Part shown: piece by piece, positions 44,598 through 53,041 of the stretch
Numbering within the stretch: position 1 is the stretch's first letter
Layout: each line of letters starts with the position of its first letter
Source of the DNA: an uncultured Muribaculaceae bacterium
GTDB taxonomy: Bacteria > Bacteroidota > Bacteroidia > Bacteroidales > Muribaculaceae
DNA length: 64,000 nt
Assembly: GCA_910579675.1 (NCBI GenBank)
Contig: CAJTUF010000017.1
Coordinates: 4,320 to 68,319, forward strand
Direction of reading: 5' to 3'
Program-made: the position numbers and the translations under genes
The notes under the pieces: model-generated
Told to the model about the DNA's origin: nothing
What the model saw: the letters and a program-made list of their open reading frames with translations, nothing else
Databases searched by the model: none

Positions 44598-45653
44598 TCA
44601 CCGGGTCTTGAATGGATCGAGAGCCACAGTAGGGGCACCACCGTCGAAGCATCCGAGTGTGTAGCCTCCGTTGTAACCTGCAGGGGCCTCGGGTTCCCAA
44701 TAGAAGATGCCTTCCACATCTGCCCCCATCATCTTGGCAATGAGGCTGCGGCATGAGTCGGGCTGATCGTAGGGCATGCCTATCTCGCATATCATCACCG
44801 GCTTGCCGTATTTCTGCTTGAGGTGGGCGATATTAGCGATGCAGTCGTCGGCCACCTTGGCCCAGCTGCCTGAGCCTCCTTGCTGTGCGGCCCAGTAGGG
44901 GTAGAGCGACATGCCTATCATGTCGTATCGGCCACCATAGCTCTCGAGAAGATCAAACATGCGGTCGTAGGGCCATGGGTTATGGCCGCCGTCGAGATGC
45001 ACTATCACCTTGGCGTCGGGCACCACTGCTTTCACGGCATCATAACCCGCATTGTTGAGTCGGGTGAGCTCCACCGGGTTGTCGACCGACCCGACGGGGA
45101 GCATCATGCCGGGGGTGGTTTCGTTGCCTATCTGCACCCATTCGGGGCTCACGCCGGCGCGGTCGAGTGCGGTGAGTGTGGCAGATACATGGGAGCCAAG
45201 GGCAACGCACAGATCGTCTATCTGAAGTCCTTGCCATGCCTTGGGCATCTCCTGGTGGCCCGGGTCGGCCCATGTGTCGGAAAAGTGGAAGTCGATCATG
45301 GTGCGCAGGCCCAGACTATCGGCCCGGCGCGCCTTTGCCACAACATCGTCAATGCTGTTCCAGCCATCGGCGGGATTGACCCACACGCGCAGGCGGATGG
45401 AGTTGACGCCGCAATGGTCGCGCAGCAGCTCCATACACTCCATTTCCTTGCGCTCATTTCCGGGGGTGTAGAATTTGAGGCCCTCCGCCTCCATCTGCGT
45501 GACCCAGCTCACGTCGGCTCCTCGGGCAAATCCGGTCTCTTTTTCAACTGCCTCCGGTTGGTCATGCTTGGGGTCGGAGTTATGGTCGCCGCATCCTCCC
45601 CACATCAACGAGGAGGCCAGGGTTAATGACAGGAATATTGATGATTTTTTCAT
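44598..45653 (-). CDS. GH53 endo-beta-1,4-galactanase lipoprotein
   Basis: 351 residues, lipoprotein signal with Cys21 (LMWGGC). GH53 features: GADVSW near the start, RLRVWVNP, DFHFSDTWADPG, the acid/base Glu178 in WVQIGNET, and the nucleophile Glu290 in MICEIGMPY. The enzyme cuts beta-1,4-galactan from type I arabinogalactan of plant pectin. No SusC/SusD pair accompanies it, so it is not in a canonical utilisation locus here. Confidence 0.92.
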   Translation of the reverse strand: MKKSSIFLSLTLASSLMWGGCGDHNSDPKHDQPEAVEKETGFARGADVSWVTQMEAEGLKFYTPGNERKEMECMELLRDHCGVNSIRLRVWVNPADGWNSIDDVVAKARRADSLGLRTMIDFHFSDTWADPGHQEMPKAWQGLQIDDLCVALGSHVSATLTALDRAGVSPEWVQIGNETTPGMMLPVGSVDNPVELTRLNNAGYDAVKAVVPDAKVIVHLDGGHNPWPYDRMFDLLESYGGRYDMIGMSLYPYWAAQQGGSGSWAKVADDCIANIAHLKQKYGKPVMICEIGMPYDQPDSCRSLIAKMMGADVEGIFYWEPEAPAGYNGGYTLGCFDGGAPTVALDPFKTR

Positions 45654-45709
45654 GGATCTATTGTGATTTTTGGAAGACAGGCGAACGGAAGTGCCGCCAT
45701 ATCACTGCG

Positions 45710-45717
45710 CAAAATTA
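45710..45717 (-). promoter_or_regulatory. -7 box of the GH53 gene
   Basis: On the minus strand taattttg, 56 bases upstream of the GH53 ATG. Confidence 0.6.
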
Positions 45718-45828
45718 CTAATTTAAAGTGGAATAAACTATTGCGGAATGTGGTAATTGATGCCAGTAGCTCCGCTCTGGGAGATATGTGATTGTGTTAA
45801 GTGTTGCAATTCTATTCTTGCGTCTTTT

Positions 45829-45860
45829 TTTGTGGGTTATAAAAATATTACCTAACTTTG
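45829..45860 (+). promoter_or_regulatory. Promoter of the small DUF2442 gene pair
   Basis: TTTG at 45829-45832, 20 bases, then taactttg at 45853-45860, an ideal -33/-7 pair 28 bases before the ATG at 45889. Confidence 0.8.
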
Positions 45861-45888
45861 TGTTATTCTTAAACAATCTTTGATTGAT

Positions 45889-46074
45889 ATGCCTGAACTT
45901 AAAGGAAAAGGACCATTGGGAGCTAAAGCCAAGTTTACCCTGTTTCCGGTCGAACTTGTTTCAAATAGTGGCCTTTCCGCTTCCGAACTTAAGATAGCCC
46001 GTGAGGTTATTGAAGAAAACAAAGACCTCTTTGCCGAGCGATGGAATGATTACTTTAACAACTCTGATAAATAA
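45889..46074 (+). CDS. Small protein paired with DUF2442 gene
   Basis: 61 residues from the ATG at 45889. The C-terminal helix (SELKIAREVIEENKDLFAERWNDYF) is like the end of DUF4160 proteins, which are often encoded beside DUF2442. The N-terminal part (PELKGKGPLGAKAKFTL) does not match that family, so it may be a divergent or shortened relative. It precedes the DUF2442 gene by 5 bases under a shared promoter. A toxin-antitoxin-like pair is a possibility only. Confidence 0.6.
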   Translation: MPELKGKGPLGAKAKFTLFPVELVSNSGLSASELKIAREVIEENKDLFAERWNDYFNNSDK

Positions 46075-46079
46075 TAATC

Positions 46080-46493
46080 ATGCAGCATCCATCTGTAACC
46101 ATCTCCAGCGACTTCGTCAGCATCTGTATGCCTGACGGCACTTCCGGCACCATGCCCGTCAGCCAATGGTCGCGACTTGCTGCTGCTTCTCCGGAGCAAC
46201 TTGCCGACTTCTATCTTTGCGATGAGGGCATACATTGGCCGCAGCTCAACGAGGACATATCTTATGATTGCATACTCCGTGGCGGGGAAAATCGCTCCGG
46301 CCTCTATGCTCTCTTCATGCATCTGAACTGGATCAAGGTCTCTGCCATCGCACGCCAGCTCGGTATCAGTCAGAGCTTGATGGCCCAGTATGTAAGCGGA
46401 ACCAAAAAGCCCTCAGCCGAGCGCCTCGCTCAGATCGAAGCCTGTCTCCACTCTTTTGCTTCTGAGCTCGCCGCCGTGAAGCTCACTTGCTGA
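46080..46493 (+). CDS. DUF2442 domain protein with C-terminal helix-turn-helix
   Basis: 137 residues. The first 60 match DUF2442 (VSICMPDGTSGTMPVSQWSRL, then EGIHWPQLNEDIS). Residues about 85-125 (WIKVSAIARQLGISQSLMAQYVSGTKKPSAERLAQI) form an Xre-like HTH. The arrangement suggests a DNA-binding regulator or antitoxin that controls the small two-gene unit. Confidence 0.75.
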   Translation: MQHPSVTISSDFVSICMPDGTSGTMPVSQWSRLAAASPEQLADFYLCDEGIHWPQLNEDISYDCILRGGENRSGLYALFMHLNWIKVSAIARQLGISQSLMAQYVSGTKKPSAERLAQIEACLHSFASELAAVKLTC

Positions 46494-46571
46494 TTGACTG
46501 TTTTTATGAAGCCGACATCCTTGCATAAGGAAAAAATAAGTGTCGGAGCATACCGATAACACGCACAATTT

Positions 46572-47921
46572 ATGGAACGCGACAAACTCGACTTTGGAAA
46601 CGGCCGGATAGGGCAGCTTTTCCGTGCCATGTTCTTCCCTACGCTCATAGGCATGGTGTTTAATTCGGCCCTCAATATATGCGACGGCATGTTTGTGGGC
46701 CACGGGGTGGGTAGCAATGCACTTGCCGCCATCAATATAGTTGCGCCCCTGTTTCTGATATGCACCGGGGTGGGGCTGATGTTTGGCATCGGAGCTTCGG
46801 TGATAGGTGGCATACGCCTTGCCGAAGGCAATGTCAAGGCGGCCCGCATCATCATGACTCAGGCCTATATAGCAGGCGCGGTGATCTTCGGTCTTGTGGT
46901 GATAGGGTCGCTGCTTTTCACCCGGCCTCTGCTCTATCTGTTGGGGTGCAGCGAGGCTCTCGAGGGGCTCGCCACCGACTACCTGCTGTGGCTACTTCCG
47001 GGGCTGGTGTTTTTCTACCTCCAGTGTGCGGGAATGATGCTCATACGCCTCGACGGCTCGCCGCGTTATGCTATGACGGTGCAGATCGTGGCGGCGGTGC
47101 TCAACATCTTTCTCGACTGGTACATGGTGTTTCCGCTCGGCATGGGCATCCGTGGCGCTTCGATGGCCACTTCGATCTCGTGTATTGTGGCGGGCCTGAT
47201 GGTGGTGGCCTATTTCATCTTTTTCTCCGATAAGCTCAAATTCTACCGTCTGCGGATCACCCGCAAATCGCTGCGGCTTTCGCTGCGCAATACCGGCTAT
47301 ATGGCCAAGATTGGATTTGCAACATTCATAGCCGAGCTTGCCATCGGAGTGGTGATGGTGGCGGGCAACTATATGTTTCTCTCCCTGCTCGGCGAGGCGG
47401 GCGTGGCCGCCTTCAGCGTCGGATGTTACCTTTTCCCACTTATCTTCTCGATAAGCAACGCCGTGGCGCAGTCGTCGCAGCCCATCATCAGCTACAACTA
47501 CGGAGCCCGGAGGCCCGACCGAGTGCGTCAGGCACTCAACATAGCCATTGGCGCCGCAGTGATGTCGGGTGTTGTCATTTCGTTGGGTATGTGGCAGGGC
47601 TCCGGGGTGTTGGCGCGAGTGTTTCTCGATCCGGCCGATGCCGCCTATGGATATGCCACGGCGGGATTGCCGCTGCTGGGTCTATGCGCCCTTCCGTTTG
47701 CCCTCAACATCACCTTTATCGGCTACTACCAGAGCTGCGAGAGGGCGGTGCGATCGATCATCTACATGTTGCTCAGAGGCATAGTGTTCACCGTGGCCGG
47801 CTTCATCGCCCTCCCTCAGCTGCTCGGGGTGCCGGGGCTGTGGCTTGCCATCCCTATGGCCGAGCTGCTCACTTTGGTCATCATCGTTGCGGTGGCTGCC
47901 ATAGGGCGCAGGCCGGCTTAA
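46572..47921 (+). CDS. MATE family multidrug efflux protein
   Basis: 449 residues with about twelve membrane helices in two halves. The first half has MFFPTLIGMVFNSALNICDGMFVGHGVGSNALAAINI, and the second starts MAKIGFATFIAELAIGVVMVAGNYMF with SNAVAQSSQPIISYNYGA, both diagnostic of the MATE fold. It exports cationic drugs or metabolites with sodium or protons. Its stop overlaps that of the convergent TonB receptor by four bases. Confidence 0.92.
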   Translation: MERDKLDFGNGRIGQLFRAMFFPTLIGMVFNSALNICDGMFVGHGVGSNALAAINIVAPLFLICTGVGLMFGIGASVIGGIRLAEGNVKAARIIMTQAYIAGAVIFGLVVIGSLLFTRPLLYLLGCSEALEGLATDYLLWLLPGLVFFYLQCAGMMLIRLDGSPRYAMTVQIVAAVLNIFLDWYMVFPLGMGIRGASMATSISCIVAGLMVVAYFIFFSDKLKFYRLRITRKSLRLSLRNTGYMAKIGFATFIAELAIGVVMVAGNYMFLSLLGEAGVAAFSVGCYLFPLIFSISNAVAQSSQPIISYNYGARRPDRVRQALNIAIGAAVMSGVVISLGMWQGSGVLARVFLDPADAAYGYATAGLPLLGLCALPFALNITFIGYYQSCERAVRSIIYMLLRGIVFTVAGFIALPQLLGVPGLWLAIPMAELLTLVIIVAVAAIGRRPA

Positions 47922-49780
47922 AAGCTGGCCTTGAAGCCCCCCATGGCGGTAAATCCAGGCATCTCGTAGCCGCGGTTGATGGTGTAGCGTGCGTCGGTTA
48001 TGTTTTCCAGACGGGTGAAGATGTCGAGGTAGCGGCATATGCTCCATGAAATCTTCATATTGACCAGCGCAAAACTCTGATGGTCCATCCCGGGCGCCAC
48101 ATACAGGCCTCCGGCTCCCTTGAGGTCGGCGGCAATATTCACCTTTTCGAGCAGCGTCAGTTCGGCGCCGAGATAATACTGATTTTTGGGCGCTCCAACC
48201 AGATCGGTCAGCGAGGTGTGGAGATAGCTGTAGGAGGCGAAGAGCCATAGATTGTCGATCGGGTGGCTTCGTGCAGAGATCTCGATACCTTTGTTGATAA
48301 AGCGGCCGGTGTTGACATTTTTATTGTCAACCACCTGTATCATATCGCGCCCCCGGCTGTAGTAGGCCGTGAGGTCGGCTGTGAGATAGCGGGAAAAGGT
48401 TTTGCCGACCGAAACCTCATAGTTCATCATCTGTTCAGGCTGGAGGTCAGGATTTGCCATGCGGTAGAGGTAGAGCTCGCGGAACGAAGGATTGCGGTAG
48501 CCCATGGCAAGATTGCCCTTGATGGTGAAGTCAAGGCCCGGATTGAGAGCGGCTCCGACCTGAGGCACCCACCGGGTGTCAAATTTGTCGCTGTTTGCCA
48601 TCCTCACGCCGCCGTTGATGTTGAGCCGGTCGCCTGCAAAGCTCTGCGAGAGGGTGAGGTAGGGCGAATACTCCGTGATGCGCTTGCGCGAGATGGTCGA
48701 CATTGATCCTTCGGTGTGGTGGTTGCCTCCCGACATGGGGATAGCGCCTGAATAGGAGTCGAAGTCAAATCCCGCAGTGGCCGAGGCCCCGTTCCACGGG
48801 TGGAAATTCTGGTAGACCATCACGCCTAATCGGTCGTCGGTGCTTCGGAAGTGGCGGGGATCGTCAACATAGTGATGCCCGTAGCTGTAATACACCCTCG
48901 CGAGGCCGTCGGTCGAGCCATAGCTGTTGGTGGCGCTGACCGACGCCTCACCGCGCGTGATGCTCTGCCGGTAGATGTCGGTCGATTCCGGATCCGACAG
49001 CTTCGGATATATGGGGTCATTGCCCTTGAAGTGCATCAGAGTATAGTCGGCCGCGACTTTCCATCGGTCGGATATGTCGTAGCCTATTTTGGCATAACCG
49101 TCGGCCTGACGGAAGTCAAAATTGTCGACTGTGCCGTCGGTGCGGTCGTAAGATGCCGAGAGGAGCGACGAGAACCGCCCGAGGCGTATGGTGTTGGTGG
49201 CCGAGGTGAGCCATGTATTATATGACCCGTATTGCGAGGTGACGGTGGTGTGGACTCCATGGCGCCGTGGCTGTCGGGTGATCACATTGATGGCGCCGGC
49301 CATCGCATTGGAGCCGTAGAGCACCGAGCCGGGGCCGCGGAGCACCTCAACCCGCTCCACATGCTCCTTGCCGTAGAAGTCGGCGATGTGGTGGGAGTAG
49401 ATGCCGGCAAACTGGGGTTGGCCGTCGACCATCATAAGCACGGCCGAGGCTCTGTCGCCACCCACGCCGCGCAGCTTGATGTGGCCCGATCCACCGTTGC
49501 TCACTCCGAATCCGAGCACACTGCGCTCCGACACAAAGAGGCTTGGCACCATGCCAGAGATAGCGGAGAGAATGCGCGGCTCGCCTGACGACTCCAGCCG
49601 CCGCTCTCCGATGGTTGAGACGGTGTAGGGGAGCAGGTTGGCTGCCATGCCCGATGAATTGGTGCCGGTCACCACCACCTCCTGCAAGTGCCGGGTGCTG
49701 TCGGGCCGCTCCGCCGCGCCCCAAAGGGCGACGGGGAGGGCCAGCAGCGCCAAGGCCATGATTGGTCTTGTAGCCTTCAT
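47918..49780 (-). CDS. TonB-dependent receptor, BtuB/Cir-like
   Basis: 620 residues: signal peptide, a TonB box-like segment near LQEVVVTGTN, a plug (about 45-165) with GHIKLRGVGGDRASAVLMMVDGQPQFAG and VERVEVLRGPGSVLYGSNAMAGAINVIT, and a 22-strand-type barrel ending in GGFKASF. It lacks the carboxypeptidase-like extension of SusC proteins, so it is likelier to take a small ligand such as a metal chelate, haem or corrinoid. It lies 5 bases after the DUF362 gene and shares its promoter. Confidence 0.88.
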   Translation of the reverse strand: MKATRPIMALALLALPVALWGAAERPDSTRHLQEVVVTGTNSSGMAANLLPYTVSTIGERRLESSGEPRILSAISGMVPSLFVSERSVLGFGVSNGGSGHIKLRGVGGDRASAVLMMVDGQPQFAGIYSHHIADFYGKEHVERVEVLRGPGSVLYGSNAMAGAINVITRQPRRHGVHTTVTSQYGSYNTWLTSATNTIRLGRFSSLLSASYDRTDGTVDNFDFRQADGYAKIGYDISDRWKVAADYTLMHFKGNDPIYPKLSDPESTDIYRQSITRGEASVSATNSYGSTDGLARVYYSYGHHYVDDPRHFRSTDDRLGVMVYQNFHPWNGASATAGFDFDSYSGAIPMSGGNHHTEGSMSTISRKRITEYSPYLTLSQSFAGDRLNINGGVRMANSDKFDTRWVPQVGAALNPGLDFTIKGNLAMGYRNPSFRELYLYRMANPDLQPEQMMNYEVSVGKTFSRYLTADLTAYYSRGRDMIQVVDNKNVNTGRFINKGIEISARSHPIDNLWLFASYSYLHTSLTDLVGAPKNQYYLGAELTLLEKVNIAADLKGAGGLYVAPGMDHQSFALVNMKISWSICRYLDIFTRLENITDARYTINRGYEMPGFTAMGGFKASF

Positions 49781-49785
49781 GAGGA

Positions 49786-50739
49786 TTATTCTTTATCGAG
49801 GTCGATTATCTCATAGTTGAGCGATCCGAGGCCTATGGCAGCGGCATGGTCGATGGTGTGGGTGCCGTGGCGGCTGTTGATGCGATCTATCAGGGGTGCA
49901 TTGTCGTTGCCGTCGGTGGGGTGCATGTTGAAGATGATGTCAACACAGGCTTTGTCGAGGGCAACCGGATCGGTCGAGGCGAGGATGCCGTAATCTTTGA
50001 GAAGCACGTCGGACGGGTGGGCGTCGCAGTCGCAGTCGACCGACATATTGTTCATCACATTGATGTAGATGATGTTGTCGCCAAAATAGTCGTCGACGGC
50101 CTGGGCCGCTGCCGCCATCGATTCAAGGAAGAGATCCTGCTCGGCGATGTTCTGCCACATCTCCGCGGTCTTGTCGGTCTTTCCGGCGGTGTGGATATAG
50201 GCTTTGCCGTCGGCCGAGGCCACTCCTATGCTGGCGTTTTTGAGCACTCCGCCGTAGCCGCCCATCGCATGTCCTTTGAAGTGGGCGAGATTGACCATAT
50301 AGTCGTAGCGGGGGAGGTGATTGCCCACTATGTCGTATTTGATGTGGCGCCGGTCGCGTACAGGTATCATCATCTGCCCCTCTTCGTCCATCAGATCCAC
50401 AGGGGCTATGGAGTCGAAGCCATGCTCATGGATTGTCTGCCAGTGGGCCTCGACGGTGTTGCGCTTGCCCTGATAGGCGGTGTTGCACTCCACGATGGTG
50501 CCGCGCACGGTGTCGACGAGCTGGCTTATCAGCGAGGGTTTGAGATAGTTGGGATTGCCGGCTTCGCCGGTGCTGATCTTCACGGCCACGCGGTGGCCGT
50601 CGGCAGGCCTGCCAAGCGCTTTATACACCTTCACGAGGGCTTCGGGGGAGATGTCGCGGGTCATGTACACCTTCGACTGAGCAGTGGCCATTACGGCAGT
50701 GAGAGCCGTTGCGACAAGGATAGTGAGAAATCGGGTCAT
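49786..50739 (-). CDS. Exported DUF362 domain protein
   Basis: 317 residues with a signal peptide (cleavage near MATA). The DUF362 core is seen in RVAVKISTGEAGNPNYLKPSLI, VNLAHFKGHAMGGYGGVLKNASIGVAS, and STDPVALDKACVDII. Members are often linked to iron-sulfur or metal biology, but this one lacks the Cys motifs of ferredoxin-fused forms. It is encoded directly upstream of a TonB receptor in a two-gene operon, which points to nutrient or metal capture. Function not known. Confidence 0.82.
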   Translation of the reverse strand: MTRFLTILVATALTAVMATAQSKVYMTRDISPEALVKVYKALGRPADGHRVAVKISTGEAGNPNYLKPSLISQLVDTVRGTIVECNTAYQGKRNTVEAHWQTIHEHGFDSIAPVDLMDEEGQMMIPVRDRRHIKYDIVGNHLPRYDYMVNLAHFKGHAMGGYGGVLKNASIGVASADGKAYIHTAGKTDKTAEMWQNIAEQDLFLESMAAAAQAVDDYFGDNIIYINVMNNMSVDCDCDAHPSDVLLKDYGILASTDPVALDKACVDIIFNMHPTDGNDNAPLIDRINSRHGTHTIDHAAAIGLGSLNYEIIDLDKE

Positions 50740-50782
50740 ATCTGTGATAATAATGGTTTGAGTTGACTGGGTTGATATGGCG

Positions 50783-50790
50783 CAAAGTTA
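50783..50790 (-). promoter_or_regulatory. -7 box of the DUF362-TonB receptor operon
   Basis: On the minus strand taactttg, 43 bases upstream of the DUF362 ATG and after the stop of the ABC exporter gene. It shows that these two genes can be transcribed separately from the peptide cluster. Confidence 0.65.
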
Positions 50791-50869
50791 CATATTTTAC
50801 GTCAAGCAGGCCCTACCATTTATTCGGCTTCCACTACCTGATTTACGGTTTTCAGGCTCGCCGTAGAGC

Positions 50870-53041
50870 TCAGCGGGCCAGTTCGAGCTGATTGCGCACA
50901 AGGGTGAGATAATACCCCTCCCGCGCGATGAGCTCGCTGTGGGTGCCGGTCTCCACCACCCGGCCGCCGCGCATCACAACTATGAAATCGGCATCGCGCA
51001 CGGTCGACAGCCTGTGGGCTATCACCACCCTTGTCGAGCCTCTGAATTTCTCCCCCACATTGGTGGTGATGCGGTGTTCGGTCTCGGCATCGAGGCTCGA
51101 AGTGGCCTCGTCGAGCATTATGTAGGGGGGATGCTTGTAGGCCACACGGGCCATCATCACGCGCTGCCGCTCGCCGCCGCTGAGTCCGTTGCCTTCCGAG
51201 CCGAGCATGGTGGCCACCCCCATCGGGCGCGAGGCCACATAGCCGTCGAGGCACGCGATGTCGATGGCGTCGGCCAGCCTGTCGCGGTCGGTGGTGGCTC
51301 CGAGCACAATGTTGCGCTCCACCGTGTCGCTGAACACAAAATTGTCTTGCATCACCACTCCGCAGGCCTTGCGGAGCGAGGCGGCGCTGTAGGTGTCGAG
51401 CGGCTTGCCTCCGAGGAGTATCTGCCCCTTTCCCGGTGGATAGAAGCGGAGCAGGAGCTTCATCAGAGTGGTTTTGCCGCTGCCGCTCTCGCCCACTATG
51501 GCCACGAAAGAGCCGGCGGGAATGGTGAAGCTCACATCGTCGACTGCCGGCGATCCTATGCCGCCGTAGGTAAAGGTCACTCCCCGCAGCTCTATATCCA
51601 TCGGGCGCGTCGGATCCACCTCGGCGTCGGTGGGAGAGTCTTCGTCGGCCGAGAGGTGCACCTCGTCGCTCCGCTCAAGGCTGATGCGGGCGTCCTGGAG
51701 GCGGCGCAGATAGTCGGTGAGCTGCCCGAGCGGTCCGCTCACCATGCCTATGATCACCGACACGCTCATCATCATGCCCAGAGTCATGGAGCCCTCCACC
51801 ACGCCGAGCGCTATCCAGCACAGGATTACCATGTTGCGCGTCTGGCTTATCACCTGAAAGCCTATCCCCTGACGCTGGTCGAGGCTCATCACCCTGCGCG
51901 CCATGGCATACTGCTCCATCTGGAGGTGGCGCCACTGGCCTATCTTGTAGTCCTCAAAGCCGTTGACCTTGATGTCGACTATGCCGTCGGTCATCTCCAT
52001 GAGGCGGTTGCGGGCCCGCGCCTCAAGCTGAAACCGCTCATAGTCGAGGGCCTTGCGTCGCCCGAAAAACCATGCCGTCCATCCGATTGCGGCGGCTGTG
52101 AGGGCCACATACACCGCCACCACCATCAGGCTGTAGCTGCCGATGATCACCAGATAGAACGGCACCGACAGGAGTGCGAAGAGGGTCTGGAGCGAGTCGA
52201 CAGTCAGGAAGCTCTGGAGGCGCTGATGGTCGGCTATGCGCTGCTGATAGTCGCCCGGGCTCTTGGTGTCGAAAAAAGTCACCGGCAGGCGCAGCAGCTT
52301 TTCGAGATAGGCCGATATGACGCTTATCGAGATGTGGGAGCTCATGTAGAGCGCCACCCGGCTGCCTATATACTGCATGGCCAGCGAGCCCCCGACGAGG
52401 GCGAGCTGAGCCACCAGGATCATCACTATCAATCCCGGGTCGCGGTTGCCGATGCCGCGGTCGACCATCGCCTGGGTGAGAAAGGGGAGGGCGAGGCTCA
52501 GCAGGAGGCCGCCGAGCATCACCGCCGCGCTCTTGACCAGCGACCACCGGTAGGGCCACACATGGCGCCGCGCGAAGGCGGCAAAGCTGTGGCGCTCGCG
52601 CGGCGGCTGCTGCGCGTCAAATCCCTCGGCAGGCTCGGCGGCTATCACCACCCCCTTGCCGGTGCCCGAAGTCCAGCCCGACAGCATGGCCTCGTCGCCG
52701 ATGTTGTGGCGTCCGAAAGCAGGGTCGGCTATCCGCCACACCCGCTTGCCGCGCCGACGGCCCACCCGCTCCACCACCACAAAGTGGTTTTGATTCCAGT
52801 GGATGATGGCCGGGAGAGGGCATTTGTCGTCAAGCTCATCGAGGGTCATGCGCAGCGCGGCGCTCTCCATCTTTATCGCGCCGAGTGCCCGGCGGATGCC
52901 GGCCACACTCACCCCCTCGCGTGTCAGGCAGGCCTGGCTCCTGATCCACGAGAGAGGAAACAGCTTACCATGAGCTGAGGCCAGCATGCGTATGCATGCC
53001 GGCCCGCAGTCCATCTGGTCATATTGCCGGGTGAATCTCAT
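50870..53041 (-). CDS. Peptidase C39-containing ABC exporter (PCAT)
   Basis: 723 residues in three parts. Residues 1-130 are a C39 Cys protease that cuts double-glycine leaders: Cys12 in QMDCGPAC, His86 in NQNHFVVV, Asp106 in IADPAFG. Residues about 160-440 hold six membrane helices of an exporter. From about 480 comes the ATPase: GESGSGKTT, LSGGERQRV, YIMLDEATSSLD and the switch His in VIAHRLS. Such proteins process and export bacteriocins and other RiPPs in one step. Its start overlaps the OM barrel gene by four bases. The precursor at 59193-59456, with LLGG before its core, is the natural substrate. No HlyD-type adaptor gene is present. Confidence 0.93.
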   Translation of the reverse strand: MRFTRQYDQMDCGPACIRMLASAHGKLFPLSWIRSQACLTREGVSVAGIRRALGAIKMESAALRMTLDELDDKCPLPAIIHWNQNHFVVVERVGRRRGKRVWRIADPAFGRHNIGDEAMLSGWTSGTGKGVVIAAEPAEGFDAQQPPRERHSFAAFARRHVWPYRWSLVKSAAVMLGGLLLSLALPFLTQAMVDRGIGNRDPGLIVMILVAQLALVGGSLAMQYIGSRVALYMSSHISISVISAYLEKLLRLPVTFFDTKSPGDYQQRIADHQRLQSFLTVDSLQTLFALLSVPFYLVIIGSYSLMVVAVYVALTAAAIGWTAWFFGRRKALDYERFQLEARARNRLMEMTDGIVDIKVNGFEDYKIGQWRHLQMEQYAMARRVMSLDQRQGIGFQVISQTRNMVILCWIALGVVEGSMTLGMMMSVSVIIGMVSGPLGQLTDYLRRLQDARISLERSDEVHLSADEDSPTDAEVDPTRPMDIELRGVTFTYGGIGSPAVDDVSFTIPAGSFVAIVGESGSGKTTLMKLLLRFYPPGKGQILLGGKPLDTYSAASLRKACGVVMQDNFVFSDTVERNIVLGATTDRDRLADAIDIACLDGYVASRPMGVATMLGSEGNGLSGGERQRVMMARVAYKHPPYIMLDEATSSLDAETEHRITTNVGEKFRGSTRVVIAHRLSTVRDADFIVVMRGGRVVETGTHSELIAREGYYLTLVRNQLELAR

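Noticed and set aside
50939..52978. 679-codon open frame on the plus strand
   Set aside because: It is antisense to the C39 exporter gene, which has all domain motifs. The plus-strand translation is His-rich with no family features, a GC-bias artefact.
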